Below, piece by piece: positions 25,201 to 31,576 of a DNA stretch of 32,033 bases. Positions within the stretch are counted from its first letter, which is position 1. Every line of letters starts with the position of its first letter. Source of the stretch: Syntrophales bacterium (GTDB taxonomy: Bacteria > Desulfobacterota > Syntrophia > Syntrophales > UBA2210); NCBI GenBank assembly GCA_023230565.1, contig JALNXD010000033.1, positions 1 through 32,033 on the forward strand, given 5' to 3'. The position numbers and the translations under genes were made by a program. The notes under the pieces were generated by a model. That model was not told the DNA's origin. It was given only the letters and a program-made list of their open reading frames with translations, and made no database searches.

Positions 25201-25231
25201 GGCTCCCCCTGCGCTATGGCAGGGGGAAGCC
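25201..25231. repeat. G/C-rich hairpin between maff2 and the VirB6-like gene
   Basis: Arms GGCTCCCCCTGC (25201-25212) and GCAGGGGGAAGCC (25219-25231) pair with one bulged base around a 6-base loop. On the minus strand it ends just before the GGAAAGGAGG of the VirB6-like gene and has no U-tract. An RNA processing or stability element is more likely than a terminator. Confidence 0.75.
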
Positions 25232-25267
25232 CTGGATTTTACTCACTTCTGTCTTGCTGTGCGGCAA

Positions 25268-25483
25268 TTAACCGAAAAGACCGGTAAGCAGAGGAACAAG
25301 GGTCATGCCGATGAGGGCCACGCCGCCGCCCGCCATGAGCTGCTTCATGCCCTGGCTCTTGGCGCCGGGGTTGTCGTTGCCGTAGCCCTCCATGAGGTTC
25401 ACGACACCCCAGATTGCGAGACCTGCGCCCAGAGCGATAACGAGAGTCTGAAGAACACCTACTGCGCTGTTGAAAAATGCCAT
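25268..25483 (-). CDS. maff2: Maff2 family small membrane protein
   Basis: A 71-residue protein with two membrane segments (about 8-29, VLQTLVIALGAGLAIWGVVNLM, and 48-69, LMAGGGVALIGMTLVPLLTGLF) joined by a conserved polar loop (EGYGNDNPGAKSQGMKQ). Its size and topology resemble VirB2-like pilins, and in ICEs it stands directly before the VirB6-like gene, so it may be the pilin or a channel subunit. That role is inference. maff2 genes are also known integration targets of other mobile elements; here the gene is intact. Confidence 0.9.
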   Translation of the reverse strand: MAFFNSAVGVLQTLVIALGAGLAIWGVVNLMEGYGNDNPGAKSQGMKQLMAGGGVALIGMTLVPLLTGLFG

Positions 25484-25513
25484 ATTCCGATTTGCCGGAA
25501 TCCTGCGGGAGTA

Positions 25514-25684
25514 TTACTGATAATGCTGTTTTCTCCGGATTGCAAAAGCCGGAACCGACTGTTTCAGCGCCTTTATGGCTGCTGAAACCTCCCGATTCCG
25601 GCGTCTCCTTTCATTTTTGAATTGATTTTGATGATTGCGTCTGTTCCGACTTTGCAGCGGGAGTCGGCGTCTTTTTTCGTTCAT
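25514..25684 (-). CDS. Arg-rich 56-residue protein between virD4 and maff2
   Basis: A short frame not obvious from length alone. It starts at ATG 25684 with a perfect AAAGGAGG (25692-25699) 7 bases ahead, overlapping the virD4 stop codon, and ends at TAA 25514-25516, 30 bases before maff2. The product begins MNEKRRRLPLQSRNRR and continues with a second Arg cluster (ERRRRNR at 25-31), a short helix EVSAAIKALKQSV and the end FAIRRKQHYQ. It has 13 Arg and 5 Lys in 56 residues, so it should bind nucleic acid or acidic membrane. I recognise no family. The same DNA also forms a long hairpin. Confidence 0.65.
   Translation of the reverse strand: MNEKRRRLPLQSRNRRNHQNQFKNERRRRNREVSAAIKALKQSVPAFAIRRKQHYQ
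25549..25601. repeat. Long imperfect hairpin inside the Arg-rich gene
   Basis: Perfect 8-base arms GTTTCAGC and GCTGAAAC (25561-25568, 25581-25588) lie within an outer perfect pair CCGGAA and TTCCGG (25549-25554, 25596-25601). The structure falls before maff2 and could hide or expose its ribosome binding region, or reflect a binding site. Confidence 0.7.
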
Positions 25685-25697
25685 CTGATATCCTCCT

Positions 25698-27506
25698 TTA
25701 TCCGCCGGCAGTTTCGCCGGCGTCCATCACGGATGCGTCGATGTCGTAAACATCATAGACCTCATCCGGTTTTGGCTTCAATCTGCGGGACAGAAAGCGT
25801 TCGATGTCGAACTCATTCCGTTTATCCGCATCTGACAGGTATTTGTAATTCGGGTGTTTGGTGATGTCGTACTTATCCGACAGGAATGGGCGTACACCGC
25901 GCAGCTGCAGGATGCACTTTCCGCCGTCCAGCACGGCCAGCTCGTCCACGGTGGCAAGGTCTTTGCCCAACTTCTGATAGTTCAGGCTGTGGCTGACCTC
26001 GCGCCCGCGGCTCTCGCCGGTGTTGAAGGTATCGATGGTCTCCTTGCCCAGCGTCTGGTTCAGTTCCTTCAGCGTGGTCGGCTCCTTACCGCCCAGGAAC
26101 AGGGAGGTATCGCAGTTGCCGATGATGGTATCGGCGCTGTCCTTATACAGCGCTTTCAGCTGGGACTGCGCCTGAAGCACCAGGCAGGCGGAAATCTCAC
26201 GGCTTCGGATGGTCGCCATCAGCTTTTCCAGATTGGGAATCTGACCGATGTTGGCGCACTCGTCAATGAGGCAGCGCACATGAATCGGCAGACGCCCGCC
26301 GAACTCGTCATCCGCCTTTTCACAGAGCAGATTAAAGAGCTGGCTGTAAATCATGGAAATGAGGAAGTTAAAGGTGCTGTCCGTGTCGCTCATGATGAGG
26401 AACAGCACGGTCTTCTGGGTATCGCCCTTTTTGGTTCCGCCCAGCGTATCCAGCTCCAGTTCATCATACATGGTGATCTCCCGAAGCTCCTGAATGTCAA
26501 AGGGAGCAAGGCGCGCACCGGCGGAAATATTGATCGATTTAGCTGTTTTGCCGGCGGCCAGCTTGTATTTTCGCCATTGGCGCACGGCAAAGTGGTTGGG
26601 GTCACGTTCGCCGAGCTCCCGGAATGCGATATCTACGTTGTTTTCAAAGGTTTCATCATCCTCACGCACCTCCATTGCATTGATGAATTCCACAAGTGTT
26701 GCGAAGTTCTGTTCCTCCTTCGGCGCTTCATAGTAGATGTAGCCGATCAGCGCCGTGTAAAGCAGGGTCTCCGCCTTGAGCCAGAAATCATCGCCTCCTT
26801 TTCCTTCGCCCTTGGTGTTGGTAATCAGGGTGTTGACCAGCTTCAGAATATCCTTCTCGCTGTGAATGTAGGCGAAAGGATTGTAGTGCATCGACTTTTT
26901 GAAGTTGATAGTGTTGAACACCTTGATCTTGTATCCTGCGTGCTCCATCAGCCGGCCGCACTCGACCAGGAGACTTCCTTTCGGGTCAGTGACCACATAG
27001 GAACTGTGGAGCTGCATGAGCTGCGGCTTCACAAAGAACCTCGTTTTACCGGAGCCGGAACCGCCGATGACCAGCACGTTTTTGTTCCGGGCTGTCTTGG
27101 GGTCCTTGGGCCGGCTGTTCATCGTCAGCCGCTCCGTCTGGGTCAGAATGATGTTGTTCCGGAAGTCCGGGTCCATATACGGTTCAATGTCCTCCGGCGT
27201 TCCCCAGCGGGCGGAGCCGTATTCCGTGTTCTTGCGGAACTTCTTGGCGTTTTTGCCCCGGACATACACAACCACCCACATGATGACCGCACCGGCGATG
27301 CCGATGAGCAGGTCAATCGGGTGGAAGCTGGGCAGCGGTGAGGCAAAGGCGCTGCCGAAGCCGTCAGCCAGATGCAGGAGTTTCTGGCTGGCGTCCGTGC
27401 CGGGGGCAAGGCGTATGCCCTGCGCCGCCTTGTCAAACAGGTATACGAACAGGACATAGGGCGCGTTCAGGAGCAGTTTCTTTTTCAGCTTTTTATCCAG
27501 TCTCAT
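25698..27506 (-). CDS. virD4: VirD4-like type IV coupling protein
   Basis: A 602-residue ATPase that links the relaxosome to the channel. Two N-terminal membrane segments (about 11-30 and 64-83, IDLLIGIAGAVIMWVVVYV) precede the P-loop GGSGSGKTRF near 147-156, the conserved VVTDPKGSLLVECG, the Walker B CLIDECANIGQIPN near 411-422 and the RSREISACLVLQAQSQLKALY segment diagnostic of TraG/VirD4 proteins. The ATG overlaps the pcfB stop codon (ATGA). The C-terminal region past 540 carries no obvious all-alpha insertion. It is the receptor against which transfer signals on substrate proteins would be read. Confidence 0.95.
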   Translation of the reverse strand: MRLDKKLKKKLLLNAPYVLFVYLFDKAAQGIRLAPGTDASQKLLHLADGFGSAFASPLPSFHPIDLLIGIAGAVIMWVVVYVRGKNAKKFRKNTEYGSARWGTPEDIEPYMDPDFRNNIILTQTERLTMNSRPKDPKTARNKNVLVIGGSGSGKTRFFVKPQLMQLHSSYVVTDPKGSLLVECGRLMEHAGYKIKVFNTINFKKSMHYNPFAYIHSEKDILKLVNTLITNTKGEGKGGDDFWLKAETLLYTALIGYIYYEAPKEEQNFATLVEFINAMEVREDDETFENNVDIAFRELGERDPNHFAVRQWRKYKLAAGKTAKSINISAGARLAPFDIQELREITMYDELELDTLGGTKKGDTQKTVLFLIMSDTDSTFNFLISMIYSQLFNLLCEKADDEFGGRLPIHVRCLIDECANIGQIPNLEKLMATIRSREISACLVLQAQSQLKALYKDSADTIIGNCDTSLFLGGKEPTTLKELNQTLGKETIDTFNTGESRGREVSHSLNYQKLGKDLATVDELAVLDGGKCILQLRGVRPFLSDKYDITKHPNYKYLSDADKRNEFDIERFLSRRLKPKPDEVYDVYDIDASVMDAGETAGG

Positions 27507-27994
27507 AGCTCCAGCCCCTTGTCCTTGTGCCGAACCCTGTCCTTTTTCACTGCCTGCTCCAGCGGATTGATCGCGCGCAGCTTCTGAATGACAGACGGAC
27601 GTTCCTTCTTTTTCGCAACGACCGCCGAGTATTCCCGGAACGCCGCGTTCAGTGCGTCGCCGTCCCGTGCCTTGAAAAAGACCAGATACTTGGGAATCTC
27701 TTCGGTGGTATCCTTCTTGACGGCATAGTCGATGCCGTATTTCCGGGCCACGCGGTCAAAGTCCTTGATGTTTTTATCGCTGATCTCAATGTTCTGAACG
27801 CCCTGATTCTGACCGACCAGCTCTGCCACCGACTGTTTCCCGCGCGGCGTGATTGCTGCGGCCTGGGCTTTCTTTGCCTGCGATTTGCTGTGGTGATTCA
27901 GAAACTGACGGATTGCCCACTTGAGTGTGCGTCCGGTCAGCTTTGCGCCGGATATGGTCAGCGTGACGGTTCTGTTTTCAACCTCCTCCTGCAA
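27503..27994 (-). CDS. pcfB: PcfB family protein with PSVIxKL tail
   Basis: A 163-residue protein of the PcfB family, encoded directly before the coupling protein in pCF10-like plasmids and in ICEs. The core is residues 1-120: TLTISGAKLTGRTLKWAIRQF, then the conserved VAELVGQNQGVQNIEIS and DFDRVARKYGIDYAVKKD and IPKYLVFFKARDGDALNAAFREY. The C-terminus has KKERPSVIQKLRAINP (PSV at 133) plus a basic tail. This tail occurs on three other element proteins. The overlap with virD4 (ATGA) and the constant pairing suggest a physical partner of the coupling protein, though that is inference. Confidence 0.92.
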   Translation of the reverse strand: MQEEVENRTVTLTISGAKLTGRTLKWAIRQFLNHHSKSQAKKAQAAAITPRGKQSVAELVGQNQGVQNIEISDKNIKDFDRVARKYGIDYAVKKDTTEEIPKYLVFFKARDGDALNAAFREYSAVVAKKKERPSVIQKLRAINPLEQAVKKDRVRHKDKGLEL

Positions 27995-28035
27995 GGTGCA
28001 TCATCTCCTTTCTCTGCATACTTTCCGGACGGCGG

Positions 28036-28641
28036 TTACAGCTCCATGCCCGGCGCTTTCCTGTCCGGCTTCGGATTGGACGCCGTGGGCTCCGTGGGAA
28101 TCGCCATGATGCTGCGCCCCATCTTCAGAAACGCCTCCGGCTTTTTGAATTTCTCCTCATACTTTTTCTGAAGCTCCTTCGGAATGGAGGAGAAGTGATC
28201 GCCCTCCGCACCGCAGATGAAAAAGGTTCCGGCGACAACATCGATGATTTTTCCGTCATCGTCCCGGATGGCGCGGTTCAGCGGCAGGCCGGAAATCTTG
28301 CCTTCCTCGTTGCAGACCAGCGTGACCGGATCACGGAAGAAGGGAGCCTCCTGAATGTAGCCGCCCACAACCTTCTGCATATCCTCAAGGGAGGAGCCGA
28401 TGGTGGTCATTCTGGCATACTGTCCGGGCTCCACGAGCAGCACCTCAATGGGCTTGTCCGCCTCAATTTCCTGCCCGTCATTACAGCTGAACTCTGCGCC
28501 GACGAAGTGATCGGCATCCAACACCACATCACCCTTGTCCCACATTTCCTCGACCATTGCCTGCGCTTCCTCTTTGGTTGCTGCCTCAACCGTGATGGAC
28601 TTCTGAAGTGTTTCGGTAATGGTGACTTCAAATTCTTTCAT
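28036..28641 (-). CDS. DpnD/PcfM-like N-terminus fused to DUF3846
   Basis: A 201-residue protein with two parts. Residues 1-57 match the DpnD/PcfM type (FEVTITETLQKSITVEAATKEEAQAMVEEMW then VVLDADHFVGAEF). Residues 65-165 match DUF3846 (IEVLLVEPGQYARMTTIG, LPLNRAIRD, DVVAGTFFICGAEGDHFSSI). The two families often occur as separate small genes in Firmicutes elements, so this looks like a fusion. A Lys/Pro-rich tail ends in PGMEL. It is 9 bases after the acidic-protein gene and 42 bases before pcfB. Function is unknown for both parts. Confidence 0.8.
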   Translation of the reverse strand: MKEFEVTITETLQKSITVEAATKEEAQAMVEEMWDKGDVVLDADHFVGAEFSCNDGQEIEADKPIEVLLVEPGQYARMTTIGSSLEDMQKVVGGYIQEAPFFRDPVTLVCNEEGKISGLPLNRAIRDDDGKIIDVVAGTFFICGAEGDHFSSIPKELQKKYEEKFKKPEAFLKMGRSIMAIPTEPTASNPKPDRKAPGMEL

Positions 28642-28650
28642 GGGCAGACC

Positions 28651-29133
28651 TCACAGCCCGAAGGCGCAGCGGATTTCCGCGCCGTTGGTCAGTTCGGCAG
28701 TCCCGTCCTCCAGCACCTGGGTGATCAGCTTTTTGTCCTCCTCATCCAGCGAAACAATATCGCCGTCCTCCAGCGCAAAGATGATGCCGGGGCCGGCAAG
28801 ATAGCAGTCGCCGCTCTGGTCGATGATGACGTCATCGCTGTTAAAGGCGATGAAAATGCCCGAAACGGGCATCAGCTCCAGACTGTCCGCGCCGCCGCTG
28901 TTCAGCGCCAGCGTCAACGCCTCATACAGCGTCATGCTGATGGCCGCTGCGCCGGGAATGGCGTAGATGACCTCCGCCTTGCTTTCATCATCTTCGCCGT
29001 CGGCTTCCAGATGGATGCGCAGCGTTTCGGGAAAGCCGTCCATGCCGTCCAGATACAGGCTGTCCGGCTGACCGTCCTCCTCGCTGACATAGATGTTCAG
29101 ATCTCCCTCAATGTTCAGTGTGATATTTGCCAT
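28651..29133 (-). CDS. Strongly acidic hypothetical protein (160 aa)
   Basis: I do not recognise this family with certainty; similar genes occur in clostridial ICEs. The protein has 34 Asp and Glu against 5 Lys and Arg, a net charge near -29 in 160 residues, and a beta-rich pattern (ITLNIEGDLNIYVSEED, SGIFIAFNSDDVIID, GIIFALEDGDIVSLD). It contains no signal peptide and no membrane segment. AAAGGAG lies 5 bases before the ATG. The charge and size recall DNA-mimic anti-restriction proteins such as ArdA, but the sequence is not ArdA. It lies between parB and the DUF3846 gene, in the early part of the transcription unit. Confidence 0.75.
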   Translation of the reverse strand: MANITLNIEGDLNIYVSEEDGQPDSLYLDGMDGFPETLRIHLEADGEDDESKAEVIYAIPGAAAISMTLYEALTLALNSGGADSLELMPVSGIFIAFNSDDVIIDQSGDCYLAGPGIIFALEDGDIVSLDEEDKKLITQVLEDGTAELTNGAEIRCAFGL

Positions 29134-29144
29134 AAAAACTCCTT

Positions 29145-30173
29145 TCAGCGCTCCTGTTGATGCGCTCTGTTTTTCTGCCAGGCTTCCAGCAGTTTGATGA
29201 TGGTCTCCTGCATCTGCAGGGGTGTGTAGGACTTCGGAAAATACTTCCGCAGCACATCGCCGCGGATGGTTATGCGGTCGAGCTCGCTTTTCTTTTCCTC
29301 ATCCATGATTTCGTACATGGCTTCCAGTGTGCATTGTCCGTTCTGGCTCAGGCGTTTGAGGCGCTGCGCCTGTGAAAGCGACGGCGTCGCCTGCGCGTAG
29401 TCCATGGCGTCGAGAAACTGCTCCTGCTCATGGGGTTTCAGATAGGACAGCTCGACTGCCGGATTGAAGGCCAGCTCTTTTCTGTCCACCATATCCAGCA
29501 GCTGCGGAATCAGCTCCGTCAGACGGATAAACCGCTGTACCTGCCGGGCGCTGTCGCCGGCCGGCTGACCGACCAGCTCTGCCGTTCTGAACTTTGCGCC
29601 AAGTTGGCGCAAAGTGGGGTCAGTGCGCTGTCCCTGATGGGTCAGGGCTTCCATCTTCATGCGGTAGGAAAACGCCCGCTCGCTGGGGAGAATGTTCTCT
29701 CTTTGCAGGTTGCTGTCCACCATGGTAATCACGGCGGTATCGTCGTCCATTTCCCGGACGATGGCTTTGATGTCCGCTTTTCCGGCAAGCTCCGATGCCC
29801 GGAACCTGCGGTGCCCGGAAACGACTTCAAATTTGCCATCCTCTGCCGGTCGAACCAGAATCGGATTGATCACGCCTCCCGCCATGATGCTGTCGATGGT
29901 GTCCTGCATCAGCTCATCCTCATCGTTTACTTTGAACGGGTGGTTTTTGAATGGCCGGAGCCTGTCCAGCGGGAGCAGCACGACCTGTTCCGCAACCTCC
30001 CATTCGGGCTTCGGCTCTGTGCGCGCCTGTTCCAGAAGTTCCTGTGCCTTGCTGCCGGTGTCTTTGTCCTGGGGAGCGGCCCGGGCCGCGTGTTCTGCTT
30101 CCGGCTTTTTTCGCCGGCCTGTCTTACCGGCAGTCCGCTTTGCCGGTGCTGCCGTGTCCTTTTCTTCTGCCAA
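29145..30173 (-). CDS. parB: ParB/RepB/Spo0J family partition protein
   Basis: A 342-residue ParB-like protein. After a basic disordered start (1-60) come the ParB N-terminal motifs: LPLDRLRPFKNHPF (67-80), INPILVRP (102-109), the GHRRFRASELAG box (120-131) and the NLQREN box (155-160). The helix-turn-helix region follows (AELVGQPAGDSARQVQRFIRLTELIP). No ParA ATPase gene is in the window, as is usual in these ICEs. The start is TTG 30173 behind GGGAGGTG, 7 bases away. The codons for residues 187-194 contain a 25-bp palindrome that recurs near the relaxase gene and could be this protein's target site. A role in partition, replication control or transfer regulation is possible. Confidence 0.9.
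   Translation of the reverse strand: MAEEKDTAAPAKRTAGKTGRRKKPEAEHAARAAPQDKDTGSKAQELLEQARTEPKPEWEVAEQVVLLPLDRLRPFKNHPFKVNDEDELMQDTIDSIMAGGVINPILVRPAEDGKFEVVSGHRRFRASELAGKADIKAIVREMDDDTAVITMVDSNLQRENILPSERAFSYRMKMEALTHQGQRTDPTLRQLGAKFRTAELVGQPAGDSARQVQRFIRLTELIPQLLDMVDRKELAFNPAVELSYLKPHEQEQFLDAMDYAQATPSLSQAQRLKRLSQNGQCTLEAMYEIMDEEKKSELDRITIRGDVLRKYFPKSYTPLQMQETIIKLLEAWQKNRAHQQER
29591..29615. repeat. 25-bp palindrome, copy 2 (inside parB)
   Basis: The same 11-base arms ACTTTGCGCCA and TGGCGCAAAGT as at 2385-2409, here with centre AGT, which extends pairing to 12 bases on each side of a single G. It lies within the parB coding sequence, between the box motifs and the helix-turn-helix region. 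Confidence 0.85.
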
Positions 30174-30200
30174 TTTGCATCACCTCCCGGAAATGACAGA

Positions 30201-30224
30201 AGCCGCAGCGGGAAAGCTGCGGCT
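30201..30224 (-). terminator. Hairpin between repA and parB
   Basis: A perfect 9-bp stem AGCCGCAGC/GCTGCGGCT around a 6-base loop begins at the repA stop codon. On the minus strand it is followed by TCTGTCATTTCC, a poor U-tract, so it is at best a weak terminator or attenuator that lies directly before the parB ribosome binding site. Confidence 0.5.
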
Positions 30225-31162
30225 CAGACAAGACCGTTTGCCATATCGTGGCGCACCAGGGCGTCGTAGTAATTCGATATGGTCAGCGGCGCGTTGTATA
30301 GGGAAGCCAGAAGGTACTGCTTGATGTTCCGCACCTTGCTGGCGTTCTCCTTGAAGGAACTCAGCACATACTCGATGTGCGTGCAGTTGAGCTTGAGAAA
30401 CTGGCTCTTGACTACCTCTCGGGGCTTATCGTCCCCGGCGATTCGGATGTACTGACGTTTGGAGCAGATGGTATCGAGAAGGAGCTCCATGATCTCTGCG
30501 ATGGTATCCCGGTCATACGGGTTGTTCTCCAGGAGAATGTCGTACTCCAGATTATCTTCAAGAATTGCCCGATATTGTTCCCGCTCATCCATATCCCGTC
30601 CCATCTTATCCACAGGTGCCTGACCGTGACCGCCACCTTGACCGGAAGGGAAAGGATAGGTTTCAGTCTCACTCAAATCAGTATAATTTGAATCAGTATT
30701 ACTTCCTCGTGATTTTCGGGATTCCGGAGTCGTGAAATTCACGTCTGCTGAATCGTGATTTTCACGAGTCTTGATTCGTGATTCCGGTGCAGGCGGGATG
30801 CTGCCGTCGGAGTTATCCACAAAGTTCTTGACGAAGATGAGATTGGGCTTACCCAGCCCCTGCCGCTTGCGCTCTATGAGCCCGGCTTTGCTGTCCAGCT
30901 CGTTCAGCAGCTTGGTGGCCTTCTGATCGGCACAGCCGATAGCCTCCATGACCTCCTCCAGCGTGAAGATGATGAACACGCGCCCCTGTTCGTCCAGCCA
31001 GCCGTTTTTACGGCTCAGGCTCATCCGATCCAGCAGAATGCCGTAGAGAATTTTTGCCTCGGCGGAGATGGACTTGAAGCGTTCATCGGTAAACAGCGCC
31101 TTGGGGATACGGTAAAAGGCAAACTGATCTGCCTGGGCACCGTAGAAATAATCCAGCGTCAC
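30224..31162 (-). CDS. repA: RepA-type replication initiator with C-terminal DUF6017-like domain
   Basis: A 312-residue initiator. Residues 1-115 are the RepA N-terminal winged-helix domain (FYGAQADQFAFYRIPKALF, SISAEAKILYGILLDRM, IIFTLEEVMEAIGCADQKATK, KPNLIFVKNF). Residues 120-185 are a polar linker whose DNA carries 23-bp iterons. Residues 195-312 (REQYRAILEDNLEYDILLENNP to NIKQYLLASLYNAPLTISNYYDALV) match the C-terminal domain usual in ICE and plasmid RepA proteins. It starts with GTG that overlaps the upstream stop codon (GTGA). It would let the excised circle replicate from an origin inside its own gene, as described for RepA_N plasmids. Confidence 0.92.
   Translation of the reverse strand: MTLDYFYGAQADQFAFYRIPKALFTDERFKSISAEAKILYGILLDRMSLSRKNGWLDEQGRVFIIFTLEEVMEAIGCADQKATKLLNELDSKAGLIERKRQGLGKPNLIFVKNFVDNSDGSIPPAPESRIKTRENHDSADVNFTTPESRKSRGSNTDSNYTDLSETETYPFPSGQGGGHGQAPVDKMGRDMDEREQYRAILEDNLEYDILLENNPYDRDTIAEIMELLLDTICSKRQYIRIAGDDKPREVVKSQFLKLNCTHIEYVLSSFKENASKVRNIKQYLLASLYNAPLTISNYYDALVRHDMANGLV
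30707..30798. repeat. Four 23-bp iterons inside repA, candidate origin of replication
   Basis: On the plus strand TCGTGATTTTC (30707), TCGTGAAATTC (30730), TCGTGATTTTC (30753) and TCGTGATTCC (30776) start exactly 23 bases apart. Copies 2 and 3 continue with ACG and are themselves partly palindromic (CGTGA...TCACG). Because 23 is not a multiple of three, the repeats fall in different reading frames of repA and cannot result from a repeated peptide. They lie in the linker-coding part, where RepA_N-family plasmids are known to carry their origin. Confidence 0.8.
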
Positions 31163-31380
31163 TTGGCGCGCCCCCTCTCAAGCGAGCGAAGAATCTCCTT
31201 CGTACACCAGCCGATGCACGGTCCGCACTTGCCATACGGGCAGTCATCGCATTCGCTTACGGGTTTCGTTTCCGGCTTTGGCCGGTCATAATAGCAGACC
31301 TTCAGCATACAGCCGTGTCTGCCGTAGTAATAGCAGTACCGGCAGTCCTTCGGCTTGCCGTTTTCGCAGTAATCTGTCAT
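31159..31380 (-). CDS. Small Cys-rich protein, first gene of the unit
   Basis: A 73-residue protein with ten cysteines (5, 13, 16, 24, 29, 44, 47, 52, 55, 59). The first group CRYCYYYGRHGC and the second CDDCPYGKCGPCIGWC look like metal-binding knots, zinc or iron-sulfur. A basic helix KEILRSLERGRAK ends the protein. ATG 31380 is chosen because AGGAGG (31390-31395) lies 9 bases ahead; the frame stays open to 31440 through the upstream hairpin. Its stop codon overlaps the repA GTG. I do not know the family function; a redox or DNA-binding sensor for the operon is conceivable but unproven. Confidence 0.75.
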   Translation of the reverse strand: MTDYCENGKPKDCRYCYYYGRHGCMLKVCYYDRPKPETKPVSECDDCPYGKCGPCIGWCTKEILRSLERGRAK

Positions 31381-31407
31381 AGCGTTCATCCTCCTGAAAA
31401 TGGGTAC

Positions 31408-31467
31408 AAAAAAAGCGCGTCTGTCCAGCCGCAAAGGCATTCTCCCCGGAGGGAGAGACAGACGCGC
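31408..31467 (-). terminator. Leader terminator/attenuator before the first ICE gene
   Basis: Perfect 11-base arms GCGCGTCTGTC and GACAGACGCGC (31415-31425, 31457-31467) enclose a second 6-bp stem TCTCCC/GGGAGA (31441-31456). On the minus strand the outer stem is followed by seven T. It lies 28 bases before the start codon of the Cys-rich gene, so it can end transcription coming from hsdM or attenuate the ICE operon itself. I find no convincing promoter between 31468 and 31576. Confidence 0.8.
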
Positions 31468-31576
31468 AAGGCGTGTTCATATTCAATTCTGGCAATAAAA
31501 AATGGGCTAAGCGTCCATCGCTTACTCCCAGTACAACATCAGCTATTCAGTTTCGGCACTGCCCAAATGCAAGGGC

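Noticed and set aside
25854..27341. Plus-strand open frame of 495 codons
   Set aside because: Antisense shadow of virD4, which has intact Walker motifs.
30684..30706. A fifth iteron copy before the four 23-bp repeats
   Set aside because: The 23 bases in phase do not keep the TCGTGA core.
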